Positions 27,422 to 35,238 of a DNA stretch of 53,067 bases are shown piece after piece. Each line of letters begins with the position of its first letter. The first letter of the stretch is position 1. The stretch spans positions 1 through 53,067 of the forward strand of contig NZ_JADGES010000008.1 in the NCBI RefSeq assembly GCF_016744255.1. Direction: 5' to 3'. Under the pieces are notes generated by a model that searched no databases, had not been told where the DNA came from, and saw nothing but the letters and a program-made list of their open reading frames with translations. A program made the position numbers and the translations under genes. This DNA is from Maribacter sp. Lineage in GTDB: Bacteria > Bacteroidota > Bacteroidia > Flavobacteriales > Flavobacteriaceae.

Positions 27422-29005
27422 ATGAGATATTTATTTCTATTTCTTTTTATATTTACCTCCTGCAAAATGGAGCAAAAACCACAAAAAAAAACTTTAGAAA
27501 ATACTTCCAAAGTTTCTTTACATTCTTTAGAGACCCCTGATGTTTTGTTAGGCGAGTTGTTTAAGGATGTTCAAATGCATGAAATATTTTCGGATGGAAA
27601 AACTTTTGTAGACTGTACAGCAAAACTCCCTTATGCAACCATCAAAAAATTATACGAAGACAATAAAGATAAGCCTAACTTTAACTTAGAGTCTTTTGTT
27701 TTAGAATATTTTGAGATTCCCATTTCTATCTCCTCCAATTTTAAATCAGACCCAAATCACACAGCTACTGAACATATACATAGTTTATGGCCGGTATTAC
27801 GCAGGGCTTCTGATCAGGTAAAAGAAGGAAGCACCTTATTACCTTTACCAAAACCCTATATTGTTCCTGGTGGCCGTTTTAGAGAAGTATATTACTGGGA
27901 TACCTATTTTACTATGTTGGGGTTAGTAGAAAGCGGGGAATTTGAGCTTATTGAAAACATGCTTGATAATTTTGCCCATTTAATAAATACGGTAGGCCAT
28001 ATCCCCAATGGTAATAGAAGTTATTATATAACACGATCTCAACCTCCATTTTTCTCACAAATGGTACGTCTTTTAGCAGACTATAAAGGAAAACACATAT
28101 ATCAAAAATATAAGAAGGTTCTTAAAAAAGAATATGAATTTTGGATGGATGGTAAACTTGCCGATGAAAGTCCAATTAATCATTGTGTTCTTACTCCATT
28201 AGGTATACTTAACCGGTATTATGATAAAGGAGAAACACCAAGGCAAGAATCGTATAGAGAAGATTACACATTAGTAGAAAAGACAGGCGCTGGTAAAAAA
28301 ATGTATCGGGATTTACGCTCCGGAGCAGAATCTGGGTGGGATTATACTTCTCGTTGGTTTGCAGATGGTAAAACAATGGAAACCATAGAGACAACAGCAA
28401 TTATTCCAGTAGACCTTAATGCACTCCTCTATGGCTTAGAAGAGGTTCTTACCATAAGTTATAGTAATGACCCTGCTTATGTTTTATCCTTAAAAACGAG
28501 TATGTCTATTCGAAAAAAATTTATTAGCACGTATTGCTGGGATGCAGAAGATGGTACTTTTAATGATTATAATTGGAAAAATAAGAAACAAACTTCTATT
28601 AAGTCCTTAGCTATGGCCTACCCTTTATTTTTTAATATGGTAAATAAGAACCAGGCCGATAAAATTGCCAAATATATAGAACAGAACTTTCTAAAACCAG
28701 GGGGTGTGGTTACCACCTTATACCATACAGGCCAACAATGGGACGCTCCTAATGGCTGGGCTCCTTTGCAATGGATGACTATAAAAGGTTTAGAAAATTA
28801 CGGCCATAGCGAATTAGCAAAAACTATTGCTACAAGATGGGTTAGCATTAACGAAAGGGTATATCGAAATACAGGAAAATTCGTAGAAAAATACAATGTT
28901 GAAGATATGACCCTAGAAGCCGGTGGCGGGGAATACCCAGTACAAGATGGTTTTGGATGGAGCAATGGTGTTTACTTAGCCTTAAAAGCGTATTTAAAAG
29001 AATAA
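27422..29005 (+). CDS. treA: GH37 trehalase lipoprotein
   Basis: Splits alpha,alpha-trehalose into two glucose. The start at 27422 opens a lipoprotein signal (MRYLFLFLFIFTSC, Cys14); an upstream extension has no signal-like beginning. At 527 residues it carries both trehalase signatures, PGGRFREVYYWD (149-160) and QWDAPNGW (439-446). The catalytic residues by family alignment are Asp307 in SGWDYTSRW and Glu504 in GGGEYPVQDGFGW. As a lipoprotein it works in the periplasm or at the outer membrane. Placed 166 bp after a TonB receptor with its own sigma/FecR pair, it supports a trehalose-use system; the import route for the released glucose is not in the window. Confidence 0.94.
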   Translation: MRYLFLFLFIFTSCKMEQKPQKKTLENTSKVSLHSLETPDVLLGELFKDVQMHEIFSDGKTFVDCTAKLPYATIKKLYEDNKDKPNFNLESFVLEYFEIPISISSNFKSDPNHTATEHIHSLWPVLRRASDQVKEGSTLLPLPKPYIVPGGRFREVYYWDTYFTMLGLVESGEFELIENMLDNFAHLINTVGHIPNGNRSYYITRSQPPFFSQMVRLLADYKGKHIYQKYKKVLKKEYEFWMDGKLADESPINHCVLTPLGILNRYYDKGETPRQESYREDYTLVEKTGAGKKMYRDLRSGAESGWDYTSRWFADGKTMETIETTAIIPVDLNALLYGLEEVLTISYSNDPAYVLSLKTSMSIRKKFISTYCWDAEDGTFNDYNWKNKKQTSIKSLAMAYPLFFNMVNKNQADKIAKYIEQNFLKPGGVVTTLYHTGQQWDAPNGWAPLQWMTIKGLENYGHSELAKTIATRWVSINERVYRNTGKFVEKYNVEDMTLEAGGGEYPVQDGFGWSNGVYLALKAYLKE

Positions 29006-29029
29006 TACGATTCTAAAAAACAAAAATTA

Positions 29030-29088
29030 AGATATTCACAACAAGTATTAAGCCTTACGCAACAATACTTGTTGAACAAGAGATATCT
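29030..29088. other. Long imperfect hairpin between convergent genes
   Basis: CAACAAGTATT (29039-29049) pairs perfectly with AATACTTGTTG (29064-29074) across a 14-base loop. Outer AGATAT (29030-29035) can pair with ATATCT (29083-29088). No T-run follows. It lies in the 3' region of the trehalase transcript. Confidence 0.5.
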
Positions 29089-29105
29089 CCAATATATTTA
29101 CAGTA

Positions 29106-29191
29106 TAATAAAAACGAAATAAAATTTTTCATTTTCATATAGTGTTCTCATAAAAGAGCTTTGTCTTAGTTGATAGAGCTCTTTTTAGTTT
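29106..29191 (+). repeat. 86-bp direct repeat, copy 1
   Basis: Nearly identical to 31671-31757: one length difference in an A-run and three base changes. It contains a terminator-like hairpin AAAAGAGCT (29152-29160) / AGCTCTTTT (29177-29185) followed by T. This copy sits between the convergent ends of the trehalase and oxidoreductase genes, where a bidirectional terminator is expected. Confidence 0.9.
29152..29186. terminator. Bidirectional terminator inside repeat copy 1
   Basis: Nine-base-pair stem AAAAGAGCT/AGCTCTTTT with a 16-base loop, A-run on one side and T-run on the other. It can serve both the trehalase (plus) and the oxidoreductase (minus). Confidence 0.6.
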
Positions 29192-29206
29192 ATCCCATTT
29201 CTGGAA

Positions 29207-31528
29207 TTAAAGATTACTACCATACACTCTTTTCTGCTTTGCTATTTTTACTTTTACAGATTTACTAATAGGCGTTCTACTTTTATCTGCATATTGATTA
29301 TAAGGAACAACCATATTAGTTTCTGGGTAATACGCAGCTATATTTCCTCTTGGAATCTTATAAGAAACAACTTTAAAATTATTTGCAGTACGCTTTATAT
29401 CATCATAATTACTGGTAATATTAACCACTTGCAATTGCTTTAACCCATGCTGCCTCATATCTTCTGGATGCATAAAAACAACCCTTCTGGCATTATAAAT
29501 ACCTCTATACCTATCATCCAAACCATAAATTGTAGTATTAAACTGATCATGCGAACGAATCGTCATCAATAAAAATTCATCTTTTTCTAAATGATGTTTT
29601 GGCAACCTATTTAGTGTAATTTGAGCCTTTCCATTTGGCAACATACTAAAATCTAATTCTCTCGCATTATGCGGTAAATAGTACCCTTTACCTTTAGACC
29701 TTTCCTTAGTATTATCATACCCCTTAATAACTAAATCTATCTTAGCTCTAATAAGCTCATAATCCTTCCCCATTTTTCTCCATGGAACAGGATGCTTATC
29801 TGTAAAATGCGTAGCGGCCATTTCCGCAATAATTTCTGGTTCACTTTTAAGAGTCCCAGAAGCTGGTTTTAAAACCCCCTTAGATTGCCTAACCTTACCC
29901 ATACTATTCTCAACTGTAACATAACGCTGCACTCCATCCTTCATGTCTTTTTCGGAACGCCCAAAAGTTGGCAACAAAAGGGCGGTTTTACCAGTAACCA
30001 AATGGGATCTATTTAATTTGGTACTTACTTGCACCGTTAAGTTGCATTGTTCTATTGCTTCGGCGGTATATTTAGTATCCGATGCCGCCATTAAAAAATT
30101 ACCTCCTAAGCACATAAAGAACTTGGCTTTACCCTCGTGCATAGCATGTATTGCCTCCACTGTATCTAGCCCTTCTTTGTCTGGCGGCATAAAGCCTAAA
30201 TATTTTTCTATTCTTTTGTTTAATTCTGGATTAACAAAATGCATAATACCAACACTACGATCCCCTTGTACATTGCTATGCCCTCTTACGGGACAAGTTC
30301 CCGTATTAGGCTTTCCTATAGCGCCTTTGAGTAATAAAAGATTAACAAATTCTTTAATATTTTCTACACCATTTTTATGTTGTGTTAACCCCATTGCCCA
30401 ACAAATAATAATTTTAGACTTGCTTGCTAATAGCATTACCGTTTCATCCACTTTTTCTTTGGTTATACCACTTAACGCAAGGAGTTCCTCCTCCTCATAA
30501 TTTTCTATATCCGCCAGTAAAGATGAAAACCCTTCGGTATATTTTTCTATAAATGCATGATCAAACACGTCTTTCTTGCGTTTATCCAAAATCGCCAATT
30601 TTTTAATTAGCAATTTGGCTAAAGCAATATCTTGGTTAATTCGTACAGGTAAATGTATATCTGCAATATCCTCACCAGAACCTAGGATTCCCTTTAAATT
30701 TTGCGGGTTTTTAAAATTGATTAAACCTGCTTCTTCCAAAGGGTTTATACTTATAACTTTCCCTCCATTTATTTTACATTTCTCCAAGGCAGACAACATT
30801 CTAGGGTGATTTGTTCCAGGGTTTTGACCTGCAACAATAACCACCTCAGCCTCATAAAAATCTTCTAACGTAGCAGAACCTTTTCCAATCCCTAATGTTT
30901 CACTTAATGCCACTCCACTAGACTCATGGCACATATTAGAACAATCTGGCATATTATTAGTTCCAAGTGCCCTGGCAAACATGCCATACAAAAAAGCAGC
31001 TTCATTACTAGAGCGGCCAGAAGTATAAAACACAGCTTCATCTGGAGAATTTAATTGTTTTAATTCTTGGGATATTAAGCTATAAGACTCTTCCCAAGAT
31101 ATAGGTTCATAATAAATACTATTCGGTCGAAGTACCATTGGCCCCGTAATTCTCCCAAATTTATTTAATTGATAGTCCGTAAGTTTAGAAAGTTCTTCTA
31201 CAGAGTTGTTTTTAAAAAAGGTAGCGTCTATATGTGATGCTGTCGCCTCGTCTGCAAGAGCTTTTACACCATTCTCACAATATTCAGCAAAATTGGATTG
31301 TTTTTCTGGTACAGGCCAAGCGCAACTGGGGCACTCAAAACCCTTATCCTGATTCATTTGTAATAAAGCGCCCATAGATTTTAAAACACCCATTTCTTTA
31401 AAACCATGCTTAAGGGCCTCTTTAACACCCAACATGCCTGCAGATTTTTTCTGTGGCTCTCCTACTCTAATATCTAAAAAATCTTGGGATCCCGTTATGG
31501 AAATTCTTCTTTTAAAATTTGACTTCAT
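29207..31528 (-). CDS. FdhF/YdeP-family molybdopterin oxidoreductase
   Basis: Cytoplasmic molybdopterin-guanine-dinucleotide enzyme of 773 residues, no Tat signal, related to E. coli YdeP and to formate dehydrogenase H alpha. Visible are the N-terminal cysteine pair FECPSCAWP, the active-site-region segment PDCSNMCHESSGVALSE, VIVAGQNPGTNHPRML for cofactor binding, and the C-terminal molydopterin-binding fold with LMTIRSHDQFNTTIYG and HPEDMRQHG. No in-frame TGA was seen, so the active residue is not selenocysteine. The physiological substrate of this family is unknown; YdeP is linked to acid resistance. No FdhD or partner subunit is nearby. The gene is alone between two 86-bp repeats. Confidence 0.9.
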   Translation of the reverse strand: MKSNFKRRISITGSQDFLDIRVGEPQKKSAGMLGVKEALKHGFKEMGVLKSMGALLQMNQDKGFECPSCAWPVPEKQSNFAEYCENGVKALADEATASHIDATFFKNNSVEELSKLTDYQLNKFGRITGPMVLRPNSIYYEPISWEESYSLISQELKQLNSPDEAVFYTSGRSSNEAAFLYGMFARALGTNNMPDCSNMCHESSGVALSETLGIGKGSATLEDFYEAEVVIVAGQNPGTNHPRMLSALEKCKINGGKVISINPLEEAGLINFKNPQNLKGILGSGEDIADIHLPVRINQDIALAKLLIKKLAILDKRKKDVFDHAFIEKYTEGFSSLLADIENYEEEELLALSGITKEKVDETVMLLASKSKIIICWAMGLTQHKNGVENIKEFVNLLLLKGAIGKPNTGTCPVRGHSNVQGDRSVGIMHFVNPELNKRIEKYLGFMPPDKEGLDTVEAIHAMHEGKAKFFMCLGGNFLMAASDTKYTAEAIEQCNLTVQVSTKLNRSHLVTGKTALLLPTFGRSEKDMKDGVQRYVTVENSMGKVRQSKGVLKPASGTLKSEPEIIAEMAATHFTDKHPVPWRKMGKDYELIRAKIDLVIKGYDNTKERSKGKGYYLPHNARELDFSMLPNGKAQITLNRLPKHHLEKDEFLLMTIRSHDQFNTTIYGLDDRYRGIYNARRVVFMHPEDMRQHGLKQLQVVNITSNYDDIKRTANNFKVVSYKIPRGNIAAYYPETNMVVPYNQYADKSRTPISKSVKVKIAKQKRVYGSNL

Positions 31529-31670
31529 TAATGCTAATACCTTTATTGTACTAAGGAAAAATACTGCTTTTTTTTAAGTTAAAATCAAAAAAAGGACTGT
31601 TTACAACAAAATAGCCTTAGTACACATCAAATCTTTTAATAAAGCCTATTGCTCTTGTATTTTTACCCTG

Positions 31671-31757
31671 TAATAAAAAACGAAATAAAATTTTTCATTT
31701 TCATATAGTGTTCTCAGAAAAGAGCTTTGTCTTCATTGATAGAGCTCTTTTTAGTTT
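31671..31757 (+). repeat. 86-bp direct repeat, copy 2
   Basis: Second copy of the element at 29106-29191, same orientation, 87 bases here because of one extra A. It carries the same hairpin (31718-31751). It lies upstream of the oxidoreductase start, where a terminator for that gene makes no sense, which suggests it arose by duplication or marks a cassette boundary. Confidence 0.9.
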
Positions 31758-31920
31758 TATACTATTTTACTTCATACTAATTTTAAATAAAATTTACAAA
31801 GCGCTATACTTCATAGTCTCAATATAACCTTAAATTAAAAATAGATTAACTCTCGCTTGTCTAAAAACACATAACTTTGGAATGTTCTATTAAGTTAATT
31901 AGTCTATAATTAGCTCCCTT

Positions 31921-31954
31921 AAAACCGGTATTCGTATCGGTTTTATTTTTTCTT
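31921..31954 (+). terminator. Strong terminator with UUCG loop and no known plus-strand gene
   Basis: AAAACCGGTA (31921-31930), loop TTCG, TATCGGTTTT (31935-31944), followed by ATTTTTTCTTT. The 10-bp stem has one G-T pair. The stable UUCG loop forms only in the plus-strand RNA. It might also serve the minus-strand acetyltransferase, less efficiently. Confidence 0.65.
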
Positions 31955-31974
31955 TATAGTCGTCTCTAAATAGA

Positions 31975-32466
31975 CTAATTAACTCCTACTACCTTACTTC
32001 TACGCTCGAACAACAAATTATCTTTCCATTCTCCATGTAATTTCCCTATTCGTTCTTTTTTCCCCAAATACCTAAAATCCATTTTCTCATGTAATGTTAT
32101 ACTTCCTAAATTTTCTGAAAAAATACCAGATTGTAAGGTCCATATTTCCGCTGTCTCACTTTCTAAAATAAGCTGTTGTATTAATGATTTACCTATACCT
32201 AAACCCCTAAAATTCTGTCCGACATAAACACTTACTTCTGCTACACCTCTGTAAACACATCTACTAGAAACAGGAGAGAGTGCTGCCCAACCTAACACCT
32301 TCTTCTCTTCTTCCATCACTAATCTACCAACTCTTAAATGGGCTACATCCCAATCTAAATAACTTGGAACTTGTGTTTCGAAAGTTGCAAATTGGGTATC
32401 TATGCCTTCTTTATAGATTTGGGATACCATTTCCCAATCCTTTTTAAGCATATTGCGTATTTCCAT
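31975..32466 (-). CDS. GNAT acetyltransferase, phosphinothricin acetyltransferase-like
   Basis: Acetyl-CoA-dependent N-acyltransferase of 163 residues, cytoplasmic. The N-terminus IRNMLKKDWEMVSQIYKEGI and FATFETQVPSYLDW follow the Bar/Pat (YncA-like) pattern. The acetyl-CoA site is SVYVGQNFRGLGIGKSL (R-G-x-G-x-G type), and the C-terminal strand is FRYLGKKERIGK. E. coli MddA of this group acetylates methionine sulfone or sulfoximine. The real substrate here is not known. An 18-bp palindrome lies 22 bases before the start, and a 22-bp-stem terminator insulates it from the upstream gene. The stop codon lies inside a 14-bp inverted repeat. Confidence 0.88.
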   Translation of the reverse strand: MEIRNMLKKDWEMVSQIYKEGIDTQFATFETQVPSYLDWDVAHLRVGRLVMEEEKKVLGWAALSPVSSRCVYRGVAEVSVYVGQNFRGLGIGKSLIQQLILESETAEIWTLQSGIFSENLGSITLHEKMDFRYLGKKERIGKLHGEWKDNLLFERRSKVVGVN

Positions 32467-32487
32467 TGTACATTTTCATTTACATTA

Positions 32488-32505
32488 CATCGCAATATTG
32501 CGATG
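32488..32505. promoter_or_regulatory. 18-bp perfect palindrome upstream of the GNAT gene
   Basis: CATCGCAATATTGCGATG reads the same on both strands and lies 22 bases before the ATG at 32466. Next to it on the minus strand, TATATTTC (32510-32517) resembles a -7 box. The position fits a repressor operator at the start of transcription. Confidence 0.45.
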
Positions 32506-32510
32506 ATTTG

Positions 32511-32557
32511 AAATATAAAAAAAGTCGAACCTAATAGGTTCGACTTTTTTTATATTT
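32511..32557. terminator. Bidirectional terminator, 22-bp perfect stem
   Basis: Arms 32511-32532 and 32536-32557 are perfectly complementary around a 3-base loop, with a core of AAAGTCGAACCT/AGGTTCGACTTT and A/T runs on either side. It overlaps the stop of the TM2 gene and ends its transcript. Confidence 0.85.
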
Positions 32558-33044
32558 AGAACCAAGGTTTTCTACCTACTTGGTAGGTATTATAAAACTC
32601 CTCATCAGATTTGGTTAGGTACATAATTCCTTCGACTAAGCCTATTACCCATACAGCAGACGCTCCTAATCCACATGTTAAAGCTCCGATAACAATAGTT
32701 ACAGCTAGCATAATAACTCCCTCTTTGGTATACCCTAAGATGAATTTATGAATTCCAAACCCTCCCAGAACAATTGCCAATATTCCAGCTAGCATTTTCT
32801 TATTTTCTCCACCAACATTATCAAAAGCTTCTTTTGCGCTCTCTGTAAACTCGTTGGCTGTTTTCTTTGCTTCATCGGCAAAATCGCTTGCAGCTTCTTT
32901 TGTGTCTTCTGCAAATTCCTTAGCCGATTCTTTTGCAGAATCAAACGTTTCTTCTGCCTTTTCTCCCATATCTTTTGCTTTTTCTTTAGCTGCATCGAAA
33001 GCATCTTCTGCTTTATCTCCTAAATTTTTATTCTCTTCTGACAT
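32556..33044 (-). CDS. TM2-domain protein with LEA/apolipoprotein-like helical N-terminus
   Basis: 162 residues in two parts. Residues 1-80 are a highly charged Ala/Lys/Glu-rich amphipathic helix with 11-residue-like periodicity (repeats such as AKDMGEKAEE, AKESAKEFAED, ADEAKKTANEF), resembling late-embryogenesis-abundant or apolipoprotein helices. Residues 84-150 are a TM2 domain: two hydrophobic helices (LAGILAIVLGGFGIHKFILG and the AVTIVIGALTCGLGASAVWVIGLVEGIMYL region) with the usual GGFGIHKFYLG-like turn. It probably sits in a membrane with the helix along the surface or in the cytoplasm. Function unknown; stress protection or envelope spacing are guesses. TM2 is clear. Confidence 0.85.
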   Translation of the reverse strand: MSEENKNLGDKAEDAFDAAKEKAKDMGEKAEETFDSAKESAKEFAEDTKEAASDFADEAKKTANEFTESAKEAFDNVGGENKKMLAGILAIVLGGFGIHKFILGYTKEGVIMLAVTIVIGALTCGLGASAVWVIGLVEGIMYLTKSDEEFYNTYQVGRKPWF

Positions 33045-33424
33045 TGTTTTGGTTTTTGGTTGTTAATATACCTTAAATGTAATAATTATTTATCTATCAA
33101 AGAAATGCCTTGTCCACTGGTTTCCAAAGTTTTACTTTATTGTATTCTAGTTCTAAAACTCAACTAAATTTCCCCCTCTAAAGCTCATCATAAAAATTGG
33201 TTTACTTGGCGCAAAATACTCTGTATCCTCCTTCATAGAAATTCATTAGACAGAACAACACTTCCCCTCATCATCTTTCCATCAAAAAGTACTGTCATAT
33301 TAGTCTGTATTTAATCCTAATCTTTTTTTATACAATTTTTTAGTAGCGTTTGGGGCTTTAAAAAAATACCTCCTAAACCTGGTACTCTCTTTTTCATCCT
33401 TTATTTTTCACTCGGTAATCGAGG
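33045..33424. other. Intergenic region holding a VOC-family relic
   Basis: Between the TM2 gene and the DUF1801 relic there is no intact gene. Minus-strand positions 33397-33097 carry a broken VOC-family gene, listed separately. A small dyad CTCGATTACCGAG lies at 33412-33424 on the minus strand. Confidence 0.6.
33097..33397 (-). pseudogene. Decayed VOC/glyoxalase-family gene
   Basis: Minus-strand ATG at 33397 begins MKKRVPGLGGIF. After a frame change the sequence reads YKKRLGLNTD-stop-YDSTF-stop-WKDDEG, where the family has Q and W. Then MKEDTEYFAPSKPIFMMSF and GGNLVEF follow in another frame, and finally EYNKVKLWKPVDKAFL before a TGA at 33097-33099. These pieces match in order a VOC protein from its N-terminus to its usual ending ELWEPxDKAF. 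At least two nonsense changes, several frameshifts and an internal loss of roughly 30 residues are present, so it is dead. It lies 28 bases after another dead gene. Confidence 0.75.
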
Positions 33425-33879
33425 TTATTTAATTCTTTCTTCATAAAGACTAGTCCAATCTTTGGGCGATATTTTTGCTGCTAATTGCCCAATTAAATAA
33501 TATGGTATGTCTTCTAAGTACTTAAAACGAATACAACTTCCCCATATCTAATTTTCTTTTACAATGCTTAGGGTGTTCCTCTACAAACAAACCAACCATA
33601 CAAATTAACGTCTGCATATATCCCAGAACGGTATAGTGCTACAAAATTTTTCTGGGATGCTAAATTAATAAATGGCAATGGTAATTTTGGATTGCAATGA
33701 CAACTCTCTGGATATAAGCAATTTGGCACTACACAACCCAGCATTTTATAACTAATACACTCTTTTAAGACCTTTAGGTAAGTTTGTTTTTTTAACTCTC
33801 TAATTTTAGAAATTACTTCTTTCCTTTGTTCGAGAAGTTGCTTTATATACTCTTCTAGTGTTGTAGCATCTGAGGTCAT
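33425..33879 (-). pseudogene. Frameshifted DUF1801-family gene
   Basis: The first 103 codons read MTSDATTLEEYIKQLLEQRK through CNPKLPLPFINLASQKNF to a stop at 33568. The rest of the family sequence continues in other frames: EEHPKHCKRKLDMGK, then SCIRFKYLEDIPYYLIGQLA and KISPKDWTSLYEE to TAA at 33425-33427. The first break is a tandem TTTG duplication near 33590 (+4). The second looks like a 2-base loss near 33540, so the frame is never restored. The reading is 5'-intact but its C-terminal third is detached. A neighbouring intact DUF1801 gene may cover its role. Confidence 0.8.
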
Positions 33880-33926
33880 CTATTTTTAGTGTTAAAGATT
33901 ACTTTCTAAAGCACTAAATTTAGAAT

Positions 33927-34286
33927 TTAACTTACCATCCCCTTTCTATATAAATCTAGAGCCGTTTGTAAGAGTGAGGTAAGTTTCTGCATGGGAATAT
34001 CTACAGCAGGGTTAACTCTTAGTATTTTCATTCGGGAACGTTTCCCTTCTTCCAATTCGGGATGATAAAGATGCGTTCCTTCTACAAAAAGAATATAGGG
34101 TTCTGTTGTTTTTTTATCTACCCATAAATACACAAATGCCTTTTTCTTATAGCAAAAACATGGCATTCCATACTTCTTCGTCTCCGTAATATTCTCGTCT
34201 TGTTTTAGAATAATATCTCGTAACGTAAGTAAGCAACCTTTGTTTGGCTCTTCTTTATTAAAATAAAAAGGTTCGTTTTGGCTCAC
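33927..34286 (-). CDS. DUF1801-family protein
   Basis: 119 residues; small alpha/beta protein of the DUF1801 (YdhG-like) type. Marks are ITETKKYGMPCFCYKKKAFVYLW and the C-terminal LEEGKRSRMKILRVNP. Function is not known for the family. Translation starts at GTG (CAC at 34284-34286), which I keep because the family's FYFNKE start follows directly. It is 10 bp downstream of the 2-hydroxyacid dehydrogenase and shares its direction; the frameshifted DUF1801 gene comes next. Confidence 0.8.
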   Translation of the reverse strand: MSQNEPFYFNKEEPNKGCLLTLRDIILKQDENITETKKYGMPCFCYKKKAFVYLWVDKKTTEPYILFVEGTHLYHPELEEGKRSRMKILRVNPAVDIPMQKLTSLLQTALDLYRKGMVS

Positions 34287-34296
34287 TATATTAAAA

Positions 34297-35235
34297 TTAA
34301 CAGAACTCGGCCTGCACTTTATCTACAATAGTTTGTGCTAGTTTTATTTTACTTTCTACTGTCCAACCAGCTACGTGTGGTGTCAATACCACTTTATTGG
34401 ATTTTATTAAATACTGAAAGGCTTCGGGCATGTTTGCTTCTGTAAACATATTTTCAAAAGAAGATTTTTCGTATTCCAAAACATCTAAGCCTGCACCTAA
34501 AATCTTTTCAGACCTAAGAGCCTCTACCAAATCATCTGTTTTAACACATTTACCTCTTGCCGTGTTTAGTAACCAAAACGGTTTGTGAAATTGCGAAATA
34601 AAGGCCTCGTTAATCATTCCTATAGTCAAGTCCGTTTGGGGCACATGCAAACTGAGTACATCTGTTCTTTGCTGCAACTCTAATATTCCCACTTGGCGTG
34701 CGTCTTCATTACATACACCCCCTACTATATCATAAAAAATAACTTCCACATCAAAACCTCTTAGTTTTTTAGCAAAAGCCTTCCCCATATTTCCGTAACC
34801 AATAATCCCAACGGTTTTACCATCTAATTCTACGCCTCTATTCCCTTCACGGTCCCATTTACCAGAGCGCACTTCCAGGTCTGCCGTATTCAATTTATTA
34901 AACAACGAAAGTAACATACCCAATGCATGTTCCCCCACGGCGTTTCTATTACCCTCTGGAGCAGAAGCTAAAAAAATTCCTTTTTCCTCTGCATAAGCAG
35001 TATCTATATTTTCTAAACCTGCTCCCAATCTACCTATAAATTTTAGATTCGTTGCTTTATCTAAAAACGATTTATCTATAGTAAAGCGGCTCCGAATTAT
35101 TATGCCATCATATAAATGCAATTTAGATTCTACTTCTTCTTTTGAAGAGGTATAGTCTTCCTCATTCTGAAAATTTAAGGTATTAAATTGTTCTATTATT
35201 AATGGATGGTTAACATCTAAGTGTAATACTCTCAT
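34297..35235 (-). CDS. D-2-hydroxyacid dehydrogenase (phosphoglycerate dehydrogenase-like)
   Basis: NAD-dependent dehydrogenase of 312 residues. The catalytic domain begins VLHLDVNHPLI. The Rossmann motif is GIIGYGNMGKAF, preceded by ELDGKTV. The active-site set is LNTARGKCV (Arg), GAGLDVLEYE (Glu) and LTPHVAGWT (His). Length equals short SerA-type enzymes lacking an ACT domain. It may be the flavobacterial 3-phosphoglycerate dehydrogenase or a relative acting on another 2-hydroxyacid; no serC lies nearby to decide. It starts 3 bp after a cupin gene, which suggests a shared transcript. Confidence 0.88.
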   Translation of the reverse strand: MRVLHLDVNHPLIIEQFNTLNFQNEEDYTSSKEEVESKLHLYDGIIIRSRFTIDKSFLDKATNLKFIGRLGAGLENIDTAYAEEKGIFLASAPEGNRNAVGEHALGMLLSLFNKLNTADLEVRSGKWDREGNRGVELDGKTVGIIGYGNMGKAFAKKLRGFDVEVIFYDIVGGVCNEDARQVGILELQQRTDVLSLHVPQTDLTIGMINEAFISQFHKPFWLLNTARGKCVKTDDLVEALRSEKILGAGLDVLEYEKSSFENMFTEANMPEAFQYLIKSNKVVLTPHVAGWTVESKIKLAQTIVDKVQAEFC

Positions 35236-35238
35236 AAA

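Larger units (their letters stand above)
31529..31974. other. Intergenic region with repeat, inverted repeat and terminator
   Basis: About 445 bases without a supported protein gene. It holds repeat copy 2, a 14-bp perfect inverted repeat (31894-31907 and 31970-31983), and between its arms a strong plus-strand terminator. Nothing recognisable precedes that terminator on the plus strand, so 31758-31920 may include a small transcript. Confidence 0.5.

Noticed and set aside
29030-29088. Hairpin as an insertion-sequence end or attachment site
   Set aside because: No transposase, integrase or target duplication was found near it.
29207-31528. Selenocysteine formate dehydrogenase
   Set aside because: No in-frame TGA and no SECIS-like context; the sequence follows the YdeP group instead.
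33568-33879. Treating the 103-codon frame as an intact small gene
   Set aside because: Downstream pieces of the same family continue in other frames, so it is the first part of a broken DUF1801 gene.
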